Positions 1 through 7,628 of a stretch of DNA of 27,896 nucleotides are shown here, piece after piece; the first letter of the stretch is position 1; each line of letters starts with the position of its first letter. Below the pieces are notes generated by a model that was given only the letters and a program-made list of their open reading frames with translations, was not told where the DNA came from and did not search any database. The translations under genes were made by a program, and so were the position numbers. Where the stretch lies: the NCBI GenBank assembly GCA_903897155.1, contig CAIUAO010000119.1, forward strand, positions 1-27,896, in the 5' to 3' direction. The DNA comes from an uncultured Actinomycetes bacterium (GTDB lineage Bacteria; Actinomycetota; Actinomycetes; Nanopelagicales; Nanopelagicaceae).

Positions 1-1329
1 ACACTTTTCACCCCTGGTCTTGTAGCTGCTCAGCAGCCACAGTGGCCTGACGGGCCAAGTGGTGCGCCTATTAGACAAGCAGTTGAGCAGCTCAAGAAAC
101 TTCCGCCTCTAGTTTTCGCTGGCGAGTGTGACAACTTAAAAGCAAAAGTTGCTGAAGCTGCAGCAGGACGAGCTTTTTGGTTACAAGGGGGAGATTGCGC
201 AGAAACTTTTGCTGCTGCAACAGCAGATTCAATACGTAATCGCATTAAAACAATCTTGCAGATGGCTGCTGTATTGCAATATGCATCAAGCTTGCCTGTT
301 ATCAAAGTTGGCCGCATGGCAGGGCAATTTGCTAAGCCGCGCAGCAATGACACCGAAACTCGTGGGGATGTAACACTTCCTGCATACCGAGGAGACGCCG
401 TCAATGATATTGAATTCACTCCTGAGTCTCGCAAGCCAAATCCACAGCGCTTAGTTCAGGTATACAACACTTCTGCCGCAACTTTGAATTTGGTGCGCGC
501 CTTTACACAAGGTGGTTTTGCAGATCTTCGCCAGGTCCATGAGTGGAATAAAGGATTTGCTAATGATCCACGCTTTAGTCAGCGATATGAGCAGATGGCT
601 AATGAAATTGGACGCGCCCTTGAGTTTATGAAATCTGCGGGAGTTGACCCAGAAAGTTTCAAGAAGGTTGATTTCTATTCAAGCCATGAAGCATTAATTT
701 TAGAATATGAAAAAGCTTTGACACGTATCGATTCACGTACTGGAAATGCCTATGACGTTTCTGGCCACTTTGTTTGGGTAGGGGAGCGCACTAGACAACT
801 TGATGGCGCACATATGGATTTTGCAAGCAAGATTCAAAACCCAATTGGTATCAAGCTTGGGCCGAAGACAACTCCAGAAGATGCCCTTGCGATGATCGCA
901 AAGTTGAACCCAACAAATGAACCAGGACGCCTTACTTTCATTACTCGCATGGGCGCGGGTCTTATTCGTGAGAAGTTACCGGCATTAGTGGAAGCAGTGA
1001 CTAAGTCAGGTGCAATTGTTCTATGGGTATGTGACCCGATGCATGGCAATACATACGAGGCGCCAAGTGGATACAAGACACGTAAATTTGATGATGTCTT
1101 AGATGAAGTTCGCGGTTTCTTTGAAGTCCATAAGAAGCTCGGCACACATCCTGGGGGAATCCATATTGAATTAACTGGTGATGATGTCACCGAGTGTGTG
1201 GGTGGGGGCGAGCAAATATCTGAGGCGGATTTAGCCGACCGTTATGAGACTGCGTGTGATCCACGCCTAAACCACACACAATCTCTTGAGCTTGCATTCT
1301 TAGTTGCCGAAATGTTGCGAGACCGCTAA
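1..1329 (+). CDS. aroG: 3-deoxy-7-phosphoheptulonate (DAHP) synthase, class II, 5' end missing
   Basis: The protein condenses phosphoenolpyruvate with erythrose 4-phosphate, the first step of the shikimate pathway, in the cytoplasm. The reading frame is open from base 1, so the start codon lies outside the window; 442 residues are visible. Comparison with the remembered M. tuberculosis AroG (462 aa) suggests roughly 25-35 N-terminal residues are missing. Class II hallmarks are seen in order: QGGDCAETF (bases about 178-204), VGRMAGQFAKPRS, SHEALILEYE, VWVGERTRQLDGAH, KLGPKTTPE, CDPMHGNT, THPGGIHIE, ECVGGG and the C-terminal ETACDPRLNHTQSLELAFLVAEML. The Cys in GGDCAE and the His, Glu and Asp of the later motifs are the metal ligands known for the family. 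The ATG at 256 lies inside the conserved region and is not the start. An alkyltransferase gene follows after 19 bp with its own apparent promoter. Identification is very secure. Confidence 0.96.
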   Translation, partial: TLFTPGLVAAQQPQWPDGPSGAPIRQAVEQLKKLPPLVFAGECDNLKAKVAEAAAGRAFWLQGGDCAETFAAATADSIRNRIKTILQMAAVLQYASSLPVIKVGRMAGQFAKPRSNDTETRGDVTLPAYRGDAVNDIEFTPESRKPNPQRLVQVYNTSAATLNLVRAFTQGGFADLRQVHEWNKGFANDPRFSQRYEQMANEIGRALEFMKSAGVDPESFKKVDFYSSHEALILEYEKALTRIDSRTGNAYDVSGHFVWVGERTRQLDGAHMDFASKIQNPIGIKLGPKTTPEDALAMIAKLNPTNEPGRLTFITRMGAGLIREKLPALVEAVTKSGAIVLWVCDPMHGNTYEAPSGYKTRKFDDVLDEVRGFFEVHKKLGTHPGGIHIELTGDDVTECVGGGEQISEADLADRYETACDPRLNHTQSLELAFLVAEMLRDR

Positions 1330-1336
1330 CTCGAAC

Positions 1337-1342
1337 TAGACT
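1337..1342 (+). promoter_or_regulatory. -10 hexamer of a leaderless ogt transcript
   Basis: TAGACT ends 6 nt before the ATG at 1349, and no Shine-Dalgarno sequence is visible between the upstream stop codon and this ATG. The spacing is the same as at four other genes in the window, so transcription probably starts at or next to the A of ATG. No clear -35 box is seen. Confidence 0.5.
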
Positions 1343-1348
1343 TTCCAG

Positions 1349-1843
1349 ATGCTTCTAAGCGCTTCTACGAAGACGCCAGTAGGTACTTTGTTTTTAATTG
1401 CTCACGAGCACATTCTGCTCGGTGCAGGTTTTCGAAGTTTTGACGACTTAGTCAATCGTATGGATGCGGCAGATCAAGAACGTGGCATCAAAGTTGTTCG
1501 TAATATTCCAATTATCAGTGATCTAGTAAAAGATTATTTCGATGGAGATCACACTGCAATTAACGCGATAAAAACGCGTCAACCTGGTCCTGAATTTTCA
1601 CAAGAAGTATGGAAAGTAATGCGCAAGATCCCTGCTGGCAAGACCATGAGTTATGCAGAACTTGCTAAGAGGGCAGGTTCACCCAGCGCTGTGAGAGCAG
1701 CTGGAAGTGCATGCGCACGTAACCTAATTGCACCGATTATTCCTTGCCACCGCGTTGTAAAAACCGGGGGAGATCTTGGAAATTATGGGTATGGCTTAGA
1801 TGTCAAAGAAGAGCTACTTCTTTTTGAGGGCGCTCTCAAGTAG
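1349..1843 (+). CDS. ogt: Methylated-DNA--protein-cysteine methyltransferase (O6-alkylguanine-DNA alkyltransferase)
   Basis: This suicide enzyme removes O6-alkyl groups from guanine by moving them to its own cysteine. The 164-aa length is normal for the Ogt type. The active-site motif IPCHRV is present with the acceptor Cys at residue 123. The DNA-binding helix-turn-helix region precedes it (FSQEVWKVMRKIPAGKTMSYAELAKRAGSPSAVRAAGSA, with the Arg finger region in the last part), and the usual C-terminal GNYGYGLDVKEELLLFEGA follows. The N-terminal domain is short and poorly conserved, as usual. The start is the ATG at 1349, supported by the -10 hexamer directly upstream rather than by a ribosome binding site. 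The last 30 bases overlap the 3' end of the convergent threonine aldolase gene. Confidence 0.93.
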   Translation: MLLSASTKTPVGTLFLIAHEHILLGAGFRSFDDLVNRMDAADQERGIKVVRNIPIISDLVKDYFDGDHTAINAIKTRQPGPEFSQEVWKVMRKIPAGKTMSYAELAKRAGSPSAVRAAGSACARNLIAPIIPCHRVVKTGGDLGNYGYGLDVKEELLLFEGALK

Positions 1844-2860
1844 TCCAGGTAATACTGAATTCACTTTCTCAATATCACTATCTGAAATATCTAAATGCGT
1901 CACTAATCGTAAGAAATTTGGCCCTAGGGCGCTTGCCAAGATCCCACTCTCTTTAAGTTGGGCGTTTAGTTCACTTGCAGTAATTGGAAGGGATGTGAGA
2001 TCAAGTGCCACAATATTTGTCTCAACTTCTGCAGGATTAATTGTCGATGAGACAACTGCTGCACATGCCTTAGCAATTGACTTCGCGCGAGTGTGATCAT
2101 CTTTTATTCGTGCAAGATTATTATCAAGAGCAAAGTGAGCACCAGCAGCTAAAATTCCTATCTGGCGCATTCCTCCGCCATAGCGCTTGCGCCACTGTCT
2201 AGCTGATGTAATACGTGTTGCATCTGAGAGCATGAGTGAGCCAATGGGCGCACCAAGTCCCTTTGAAAGACATACTGAGATAGTGTCGAAGTATTTGCCA
2301 TATTCGCTGAAATCAACGCCCGATGCAATATGAGCATTCCAGATGCGAGCACCATCTAGGTGCATGGTCAAACCAATCTTGAGACTTTCAGTACGAAGAG
2401 TCTTGATCTCTGATAATGGTTGCACTGTTCCGCCACCAAAGTTGTGTGTATTTTCAACAGCTATAGCTGTAGTTGAAACTTGGTAGGGACCTGAATCTGG
2501 GCGAGCAATACGAAGTGGATCTGCAGCGCGAAGTAATCCACGGGCAGATTCCCATGTGCGAGTTGTGATTCCACTAAATACTGCCCCTGCGCCAAGTTCG
2601 GCGCGAACAATATGAGAGAAAGTTTCTGTGAGTAGCTCTTCACCAGGTTTAACTAATTGACGAATTGCTAGTTGGTTTGCCATTGATCCAGAGGGTGTAA
2701 AAAGCCCAGCCTCTTTTCCAAACATGGCTGCAACGCGTTCCTCAAGTGAATTTGCTGTTGGGTCATCACCGTAGACATCATCGCCAACTGGCGCTTTGGC
2801 CATAACGCTGCGCATCTCATCTGATGGCTGCGTGACGGTATCTGAACGTAAGTCAATCAT
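1814..2860 (-). CDS. ltaE: Low-specificity L-threonine aldolase (PLP-dependent)
   Basis: The enzyme cleaves threonine or allo-threonine to glycine and acetaldehyde. The protein is 348 aa, fold-type I PLP family (Beta_elim_lyase). The N-terminus MIDLRSDTVTQPSDEMR and the segment GDDVYGDDPTANSLEERVA are typical of threonine aldolases. HLDGAR (177-182) holds the Asp that contacts the PLP pyridine nitrogen, and SVCLSKGLGAPIGS holds the Schiff-base lysine, K200. The start codon overlaps the stop of the upstream permease gene by 4 bp (ATGA), so the two are probably translated together as the last two genes of the nfo-eamA-ltaE transcript. At its 3' end it overlaps ogt by 30 bp, tail to tail. Confidence 0.92.
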   Translation of the reverse strand: MIDLRSDTVTQPSDEMRSVMAKAPVGDDVYGDDPTANSLEERVAAMFGKEAGLFTPSGSMANQLAIRQLVKPGEELLTETFSHIVRAELGAGAVFSGITTRTWESARGLLRAADPLRIARPDSGPYQVSTTAIAVENTHNFGGGTVQPLSEIKTLRTESLKIGLTMHLDGARIWNAHIASGVDFSEYGKYFDTISVCLSKGLGAPIGSLMLSDATRITSARQWRKRYGGGMRQIGILAAGAHFALDNNLARIKDDHTRAKSIAKACAAVVSSTINPAEVETNIVALDLTSLPITASELNAQLKESGILASALGPNFLRLVTHLDISDSDIEKVNSVLPGLLESALKKK

Positions 2861-3738
2861 GAGGCAATCTTGCCAGTTTTCTCTGGTTCTTCAGACCAGA
2901 TGGCCAAATAGAGACCGCCCATAACGAAAAGACCACCGATCATGGTGCGAATGGTGAGACTTTCATGGACCAGAATAATGCCAAAGGCAGCAGCAAAGAT
3001 GTATTCCATCGTAAGAATAATTCCCACACTTGTGGCGCTCATAAATGATTGTGCCCAAGTCTGGACAATGAAAGCGATGGCGCTAGCAAAGATAGCGGTG
3101 TAGATAATCGCCACCCAAACACCATGATCTGGAGGCATATGAAATCCACTTTTTAATGATCCAATGAAACAGATGACGCCCACTGTAGCCAACTGAATCA
3201 AAGTCAACGCATACGGATCGCGCCCAGGGCTCCATTTGCCAAGGGCAACAATATGGAAAGCAAACATCACGGCGCTAAGAAATACTAAAAACTCACCAAG
3301 GCCAACGCTCAATCCATTCAGTGAAAGTATTGCCATACCGATCAGTGCGAGTATGACCGCAAGCCACTGAAGTTTTCTTACTCTAGCTTTGAATATTCCT
3401 GCAGCAATGAGAGGAACAATGACTGCGTAGAGTCCTGTGAGAAATCCTGTCTTAGCAACGGTTGTCATAGTTAAACCAAATGTCTGGAATATGTAGCCTG
3501 TGCCAAGGAAGGCGCCAGTTGCTACTCCACGGGCCAAAAAAGCTTTATCAATGTGCTTAAGGCACTGCGGGCGTAGTATGAACATGATTCCTGCAGCGAT
3601 AATGAATCTACAAGCTAGAAATGAATTTACATCTTGCCGGTCAAGGCTGTCCTTCATGATTGCAAATGCACTTCCCCAAACAATGGTTACGGCGAGAAGG
3701 AGGGTGACTGGAATGAATCGATTCCTTTGTAGATTCAT
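2857..3738 (-). CDS. EamA/DMT-superfamily permease
   Basis: A 293-aa integral membrane protein of the drug/metabolite transporter superfamily. About ten hydrophobic segments are visible, arranged as two EamA repeats (roughly residues 8-150 and 155-285). The first repeat has the usual VWGSAFAIMKDSL after the first membrane segment; the second contains IIYTAIFASAIAFIVQTWAQ and MEYIFAAAFGIILVHESLT, both typical of EamA proteins. Substrate cannot be told from sequence; relatives export amino acids, metabolites or drugs. It overlaps nfo upstream and ltaE downstream by 4 bp each (ATGA), so it sits in the middle of a tightly coupled three-gene operon. Linkage to threonine aldolase makes an amino-acid substrate conceivable, but that is a guess. 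Confidence 0.88.
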   Translation of the reverse strand: MNLQRNRFIPVTLLLAVTIVWGSAFAIMKDSLDRQDVNSFLACRFIIAAGIMFILRPQCLKHIDKAFLARGVATGAFLGTGYIFQTFGLTMTTVAKTGFLTGLYAVIVPLIAAGIFKARVRKLQWLAVILALIGMAILSLNGLSVGLGEFLVFLSAVMFAFHIVALGKWSPGRDPYALTLIQLATVGVICFIGSLKSGFHMPPDHGVWVAIIYTAIFASAIAFIVQTWAQSFMSATSVGIILTMEYIFAAAFGIILVHESLTIRTMIGGLFVMGGLYLAIWSEEPEKTGKIAS

Positions 3739-4610
3739 TTACGCTTCTCGCGCATTTTCTTCAGTAATGCGATTTCAGCTCCGTGTTCAGGCTCTTGACC
3801 AGGGGTCTCCAAAATAAGTGGGGCATTAGCTACCGCAGGATGGCCGATGAGTTCTTCAAAAGGCTTCAAACCAATTTCACCTTCACCAAGATTTTGGTGG
3901 CGATCCTTGAGTGCTCCGCAGACATCCATAGAGTCGTTTGTATGGATTAATTTGATTCTTTCAATTCCCACAATTGAAACAAGTAGATCAAGAGTTTGGG
4001 TCATCCCACCTTTTACAGAGATGTCATGGCCAGCGGCAAATACATGGCAAGTATCAAGACAGACACCCACCTTTGGATGCCACTCAAGAGCGTCAAAATA
4101 TTTTGTTAGATCATCAAGCTTCTTAACAAGTGATTGGCCTTGACCGGCTGTTGGCTCCAAAAGAAGCCATGGGTCTTCCTCTTTTAATTTACTTAGAATG
4201 GGCATCATGCCCTTGTTGATCTGCTTCCATGCAGTCTGAACATGCTTCTCATCAACAGCCGAACCTGTGTGAATAACTGTACCAAGTGCGCCAATTTCTT
4301 TTGCACGCTTCAATGAGTAAGCAGTCGAGGCAAGAGAATTTTCATACGTTCCAACAGTTGGAGAACCTAAGTTAATAAGGAATGGAGCATGCACGTACAC
4401 ATCGATATCGAGCTCTTCAGCCTTTTGTCTAAATGCTTTATCTGCTTCAATATTTGCATCAGGCATTGCCCATCCTCGTGGGTTTGAGGCGAAGACTTGA
4501 ATCGCTTCAGCGCCAGTAGTGAGTGCATATTCGATCGAACGTTTAACCATTCCACCTGAAGTTGGAGTGTGGGCCCCGATGCGCGGCAATGTTGATTTTG
4601 GTGAAGCCAT
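3735..4610 (-). CDS. nfo: Endonuclease IV (AP endonuclease, TIM-barrel)
   Basis: This enzyme cuts DNA 5' to abasic sites and removes 3' blocking groups in base excision repair. The 291-aa length matches the family (E. coli Nfo, 285 aa). The AP-endonuclease family 2 signatures are all present: LLLEPTAGQG with the metal-binding Glu, VCLDTCHVFAAGHD, KLIHTNDSMDVCGALKDRHQNLGEGEIG and the C-terminal LILETPGQEPEHGAEI. The early YVHAPFLINL and VIHTGS segments supply further zinc ligands (His). The start ATG at 4610 has no Shine-Dalgarno sequence but follows a TAGGCT hexamer with a 6-nt gap. It is separated from the PASTA kinase stop by 9 bp and overlaps the permease gene by 4 bp downstream. Confidence 0.94.
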   Translation of the reverse strand: MASPKSTLPRIGAHTPTSGGMVKRSIEYALTTGAEAIQVFASNPRGWAMPDANIEADKAFRQKAEELDIDVYVHAPFLINLGSPTVGTYENSLASTAYSLKRAKEIGALGTVIHTGSAVDEKHVQTAWKQINKGMMPILSKLKEEDPWLLLEPTAGQGQSLVKKLDDLTKYFDALEWHPKVGVCLDTCHVFAAGHDISVKGGMTQTLDLLVSIVGIERIKLIHTNDSMDVCGALKDRHQNLGEGEIGLKPFEELIGHPAVANAPLILETPGQEPEHGAEIALLKKMREKRK

Positions 4611-4616
4611 TGGGGG

Positions 4617-4622
4617 AGCCTA
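4617..4622 (-). promoter_or_regulatory. -10 hexamer of a leaderless nfo transcript, overlapping the kinase stop codon
   Basis: On the minus strand TAGGCT is followed by 6 nt and then the nfo ATG. The first three bases of the hexamer are the TAG stop codon of the PASTA kinase gene. No Shine-Dalgarno sequence lies before the ATG. No convincing -35 box is seen. Confidence 0.5.
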
Positions 4623-6404
4623 TCCCAGAGTGATGGTGATCTGTGTTCCACGCTTAACCTGTTTGCCCACTTGAGGGGAAACATTTGTCACATGCTTGCC
4701 GCTACCAATCTTCTTCACGATAACCTTCAGATCAAGGTTTTCAAGGGCAGTAGTTGCAGCATTTTGATCGAGTGAGTAAACATTTGGAACATAAACAAGA
4801 GCAGAGCCTTGCGAGACAACAATATTAATTGTTGAACCTGAAGGCGCAGTTGTTGGAGCATCTGGATTTTGCGAGATCACATTACCTGCAGGAACGCTGT
4901 CGCTAAATCCAAAGGTTGATTTCACGTTGAAACCCGCAGCGGTTAATTCACTTTGAGCTTGGTCTCCACTCTTACCAACATATGACTGCAGGGCAATTCC
5001 ACCGTCAGTTGACGTAGGCGTAGGTGTTGGCGTTATGGCAGCGGGTTGGATGCCAAGAGAAATAGATAGTTGAACTGTTCCATTCTTCTTTACATGGCCC
5101 CCGCCACCAGGATTTGATGAAATAACTTGGCCTGCGGGAATTGTTGAGTTGTAGTTTTGAGCCGCAACTTGAGTTTTAAGGCCAAGGGAAGCAAGTGTCT
5201 GTGTTGCATCATTTTGGCTCATGCCGACTACCGACGGAATTGAAACCCCACCAGCAACTCCAGAAGATAGGTAGTATCCGCCGCCGAGCAATGCGAGTAA
5301 TACGAAGAGTGCGATGAATCTATTTCGACGCACCCGTCTTGATATTCTTCGGCGCGTTTGAGCAGTATTACTCATTGCAAGATTCTCCACCTTCTTAGTC
5401 TCAGATGTCTTTGACGCGCCAGTGCTGATCGGTTGCGTAATAGTCTTCACTCTCTCCACGATGGCACTTCCAATGCGCACTTCAGGGCGAGCTCTCTTTT
5501 TACGTGCAGCGGCAGGAACTGGAAGATCAAGTTCAAGGCTGAGCTGCTTACGTTGTGGATCTAGAGACTCCTGAACCTGCCTCATTTCATCGAGGAGTTC
5601 ACTTGCATTTTTTTGTCTAGCGTCTGGATTTGGCGCTGTAGCTTTGACGATCAGATCATCTAATTCTTGAGGAATTCCTTGAGCAAATGTAGATGGTGCA
5701 GGAACTCGTTCATTGACATGTTTATATGCAATTTGAATAGGGGAGTCACCATCAAATGGTTTGCGTCCAGTGAGTAATTCAAAGAGGACAATTCCAAGTG
5801 AGTAGATATCACTTCTCGCATCTGAAACTCCACGCTGGACTTGTTCAGGGGAGAGGTAGGAAACACTTCCTAAAACTATGCTTGATTCAACTGTCATGGT
5901 GGAACCAAGTTGGCCACCACGCGCGAGTCCAAAGTCGGCTATTTTGATTCTGCCATCTCTAGAGATCAATATATTTTCTGGTTTTATATCACGATGATTA
6001 ATACCTAGTCGGTGTGCTTCAGCAAGGCCGCTGGCCACAGGAATCATGTAACGAAGGAGATCAGAAGGGTTAAGTGGCCCTTGTTCAAAGAGAAGATCTC
6101 GTAAAGTGAAGCCGTCAATAAATTCCATGACGATAAAGACAGCTGGCGTTCCACCTGTATTCCATCCTTGATCTTGAATAGCAACTACATTTGGATGAGA
6201 AAGAGCCGCAGTTGCTTTTGCCTCTCTGATAAATCTGTTAACAAACTCTTCATCATTGGCAAGATGAGGGTGCATTATTTTTACAGCAACAGGTCGATCA
6301 AGTCGCAGGTCGGAGCCTTTGTAAATCGATGCCATGCCACCTGCCGCTATCAACTGTTCTAGTTGGTAGCGCCCATCAATAATTTCGCCAGTCAGGTCTG
6401 ACAC
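4620..6404 (-). CDS. Membrane Ser/Thr protein kinase with three PASTA domains (PknB family)
   Basis: A 594-aa sensor kinase. The Hanks-type kinase domain spans residues 10-275: glycine-rich loop near 20-29 (AAGGMASIYKG), catalytic lysine K42 (VAVKIM), HRDIKPEN with D139, DFGLA with D157 and SPEQ. A charged juxtamembrane linker (about 280-360) ends in a cluster of arginines, then comes one membrane segment (about 362-380). Outside lie three PASTA repeats (about 387-452, 470-532, 536-594), which in relatives bind muropeptides or lipid II; a Thr/Pro-rich spacer separates repeats one and two. The start is GTG at 6404, chosen because it follows TAAGAT by 6 nt. By position next to class II DAHP synthase it matches PknL of M. 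tuberculosis, but the PASTA region makes it PknB-like. Its likely role is control of wall growth or division. Confidence 0.93.
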   Translation of the reverse strand: MSDLTGEIIDGRYQLEQLIAAGGMASIYKGSDLRLDRPVAVKIMHPHLANDEEFVNRFIREAKATAALSHPNVVAIQDQGWNTGGTPAVFIVMEFIDGFTLRDLLFEQGPLNPSDLLRYMIPVASGLAEAHRLGINHRDIKPENILISRDGRIKIADFGLARGGQLGSTMTVESSIVLGSVSYLSPEQVQRGVSDARSDIYSLGIVLFELLTGRKPFDGDSPIQIAYKHVNERVPAPSTFAQGIPQELDDLIVKATAPNPDARQKNASELLDEMRQVQESLDPQRKQLSLELDLPVPAAARKKRARPEVRIGSAIVERVKTITQPISTGASKTSETKKVENLAMSNTAQTRRRISRRVRRNRFIALFVLLALLGGGYYLSSGVAGGVSIPSVVGMSQNDATQTLASLGLKTQVAAQNYNSTIPAGQVISSNPGGGGHVKKNGTVQLSISLGIQPAAITPTPTPTSTDGGIALQSYVGKSGDQAQSELTAAGFNVKSTFGFSDSVPAGNVISQNPDAPTTAPSGSTINIVVSQGSALVYVPNVYSLDQNAATTALENLDLKVIVKKIGSGKHVTNVSPQVGKQVKRGTQITITLG

Positions 6405-6410
6405 GTTGAA

Positions 6411-6416
6411 ATCTTA
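6411..6416 (-). promoter_or_regulatory. -10 hexamer of a leaderless PASTA-kinase transcript
   Basis: TAAGAT on the minus strand is followed by TTCAAC and then the GTG start at 6404. No Shine-Dalgarno sequence is present. The spacing is identical to that of four other genes here. It lies in the 16-bp gap after the P-loop kinase gene, so the PASTA kinase probably has its own start of transcription. Confidence 0.5.
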
Positions 6417-6420
6417 GAGG

Positions 6421-6915
6421 CTAGTAGGCGCCATTGACGTGATAATCGGCTGCGTCGGCTGTGCCTTCTTTGGCGAAATGCTGAGAACTCATTTGTTGGA
6501 ATAGCAGCATCTGGGACTTGATCTCTTGCCCATCACGTGCAAGCACTCGATCTAGGCCAAGGAGTGGATCAATATCGATCCAAAATTTCATTGATACGTT
6601 CTCTCGAATTGAACGTTGCCCCGAGCCCACTCCTTCTATGATGAGAAAATCGGTGCTAGGAATTTCAAATTCTTCTCCCGGACTATTTTTATGCCAGTCA
6701 TACCGCGTTGTTCGGTGTGGGCTCTTTGAATTGTGAGCACTAACTATCCCCAGAAGTTTGTCAGTGAGCTTTTCTCCAAGTGGATCACTCCACCCATCAT
6801 AGAGATCATCCATATGCAGGGTGAATACGGAGAGTTTGTTGGCAAAATTTTTCTCTAAAAATGATGCAAGTGTTGTTTTACCTGCTCCAGCCCACCCATC
6901 AATAGTTGCAATCAT
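6421..6915 (-). CDS. Small P-loop kinase, uridine-kinase-like, in the pnuT transcript
   Basis: A 164-aa cytoplasmic protein of the P-loop nucleoside/vitamin kinase type. Walker A is GWAGAGKT (residues 7-14) at the extreme N-terminus. MDDLYDGW (35-42) sits where uridine kinases have their substrate-binding Asp. A Walker B-like strand DFLIIEGVGSG follows near residues 88-98, and LDRVLARDG supplies possible lid arginines. The ATG start lies 12 bp after the transporter stop, and only the TPP riboswitch promoter is evident upstream, so both genes are probably controlled by thiamine pyrophosphate. The family name does not settle the substrate. From context it may phosphorylate thiamine or a thiamine precursor taken up by the transporter; a nucleoside kinase remains possible. 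Confidence 0.75.
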   Translation of the reverse strand: MIATIDGWAGAGKTTLASFLEKNFANKLSVFTLHMDDLYDGWSDPLGEKLTDKLLGIVSAHNSKSPHRTTRYDWHKNSPGEEFEIPSTDFLIIEGVGSGQRSIRENVSMKFWIDIDPLLGLDRVLARDGQEIKSQMLLFQQMSSQHFAKEGTADAADYHVNGAY

Positions 6916-6927
6916 GTACTGAGATTT

Positions 6928-7530
6928 CTATTTAATGAGAATCTTGTTCAGGTTGGAAACCCTATTCCATCGCTTCCAACCGCCGATTGCCAGTAAAACG
7001 AATATGAAATATAAAAGTGAGGTGAGATATGACTTTCCATGCCAGAACTGGAAGGTATAGACCCCGTCAACAACAAACCAGAGTGGCCACGCTTCAAACT
7101 TTTCCATGCACATAAGCCCTTGCGCTATACAGCTTCCCACAAAACCAAAAGAATCAGTCCATGTTGCTGCTGCGCCAATATGGATAAGTAGGGGATTGAG
7201 AGCAAACCATGCGACCAGATAGACGCCGACCATCGCTAGATTGATTTTCCATGTGAGCTTACGGGGTTTTGCTCCTTTAGGGCCCCATCCAAACCATCCC
7301 CAGAATCCTCCGGCGATGAAGACAAATTGAAGAGCGGCGCTTGCATAATATTTTTGCTGAAAGAACAACAGCGCATAGAGAAGGCTGCTTATATTCCACC
7401 ACGGCCATGTAATACGGGGACCGTAGATTCCATACCAAACACCAACTACCGAAGTGGTGAAGGCGAAAAACTCAAGATAAGTAAGTTTGTAACCCCAAGC
7501 AGTAAACATAACCGACATTAAAGTGTGCAT
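6928..7530 (-). CDS. pnuT: PnuC-family vitamin transporter, probably thiamine transporter PnuT
   Basis: A 200-aa membrane protein with about seven hydrophobic segments, the size and layout of PnuC-type facilitators. Typical segments are VGVWYGIYG, GGFWGWFGWGP and, near the C-terminus, WPLWFVVDGVYTFQFWHGKSYLTSLLYFIFVLLAIGGWKRW, which matches the W-x-V-x-D...Y...K...Y...LY pattern of the family. PnuC itself takes up nicotinamide riboside; PnuT members take up thiamine. The leader carries a TPP riboswitch, which strongly favours thiamine. The ATG at 7530 is 8 nt after a GGGA that is the last conserved element of the aptamer, so that element probably serves as the ribosome binding site. The P-loop kinase gene follows 12 bp downstream. 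Confidence 0.87.
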   Translation of the reverse strand: MHTLMSVMFTAWGYKLTYLEFFAFTTSVVGVWYGIYGPRITWPWWNISSLLYALLFFQQKYYASAALQFVFIAGGFWGWFGWGPKGAKPRKLTWKINLAMVGVYLVAWFALNPLLIHIGAAATWTDSFGFVGSCIAQGLMCMEKFEAWPLWFVVDGVYTFQFWHGKSYLTSLLYFIFVLLAIGGWKRWNRVSNLNKILIK

Positions 7531-7537
7531 TGATTTG

Positions 7538-7622
7538 ATCCCTTTCCAATTCGCATTACCGAACTGGTACTACGGTCGACCTGGCGATCAGGTCCTCTCA
7601 GCCACAACAACGGCTCCCGTTG
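7538..7622 (-). ncRNA. TPP (thiamine pyrophosphate) riboswitch upstream of pnuT
   Basis: Read on the minus strand, the conserved elements appear in the right order: GGGAGCC (7618-7612), GGCTGAGAGG (7602-7593), a hairpin GACCTG-ATCG-CAGGTC, GACCGT, CCAGTTCGGTAATGCGAATTGG (7567-7546; a P4/P5 helix around the GTAATG bulge) and AAAGGGA (7545-7539). These are the THI-box signatures (CUGAGA, the P4/P5 element and the final AAGGGA). P2 can be drawn as AGCC/GGCT. I could not draw a convincing P1 helix. The conserved GGGA lies 8 nt before the pnuT ATG, so ligand folding could directly hide the ribosome binding site. A TAGGCT -10 box just upstream would place the transcript start at about the first base of the aptamer. 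Confidence 0.88.
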
Positions 7623-7628
7623 GTAGTG

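Noticed and set aside
834..1190. Antisense open frame of 118 codons opposite the DAHP synthase gene
   Set aside because: It lies entirely within a highly conserved gene and its translation has no recognisable family, like the other antisense frames in this window.
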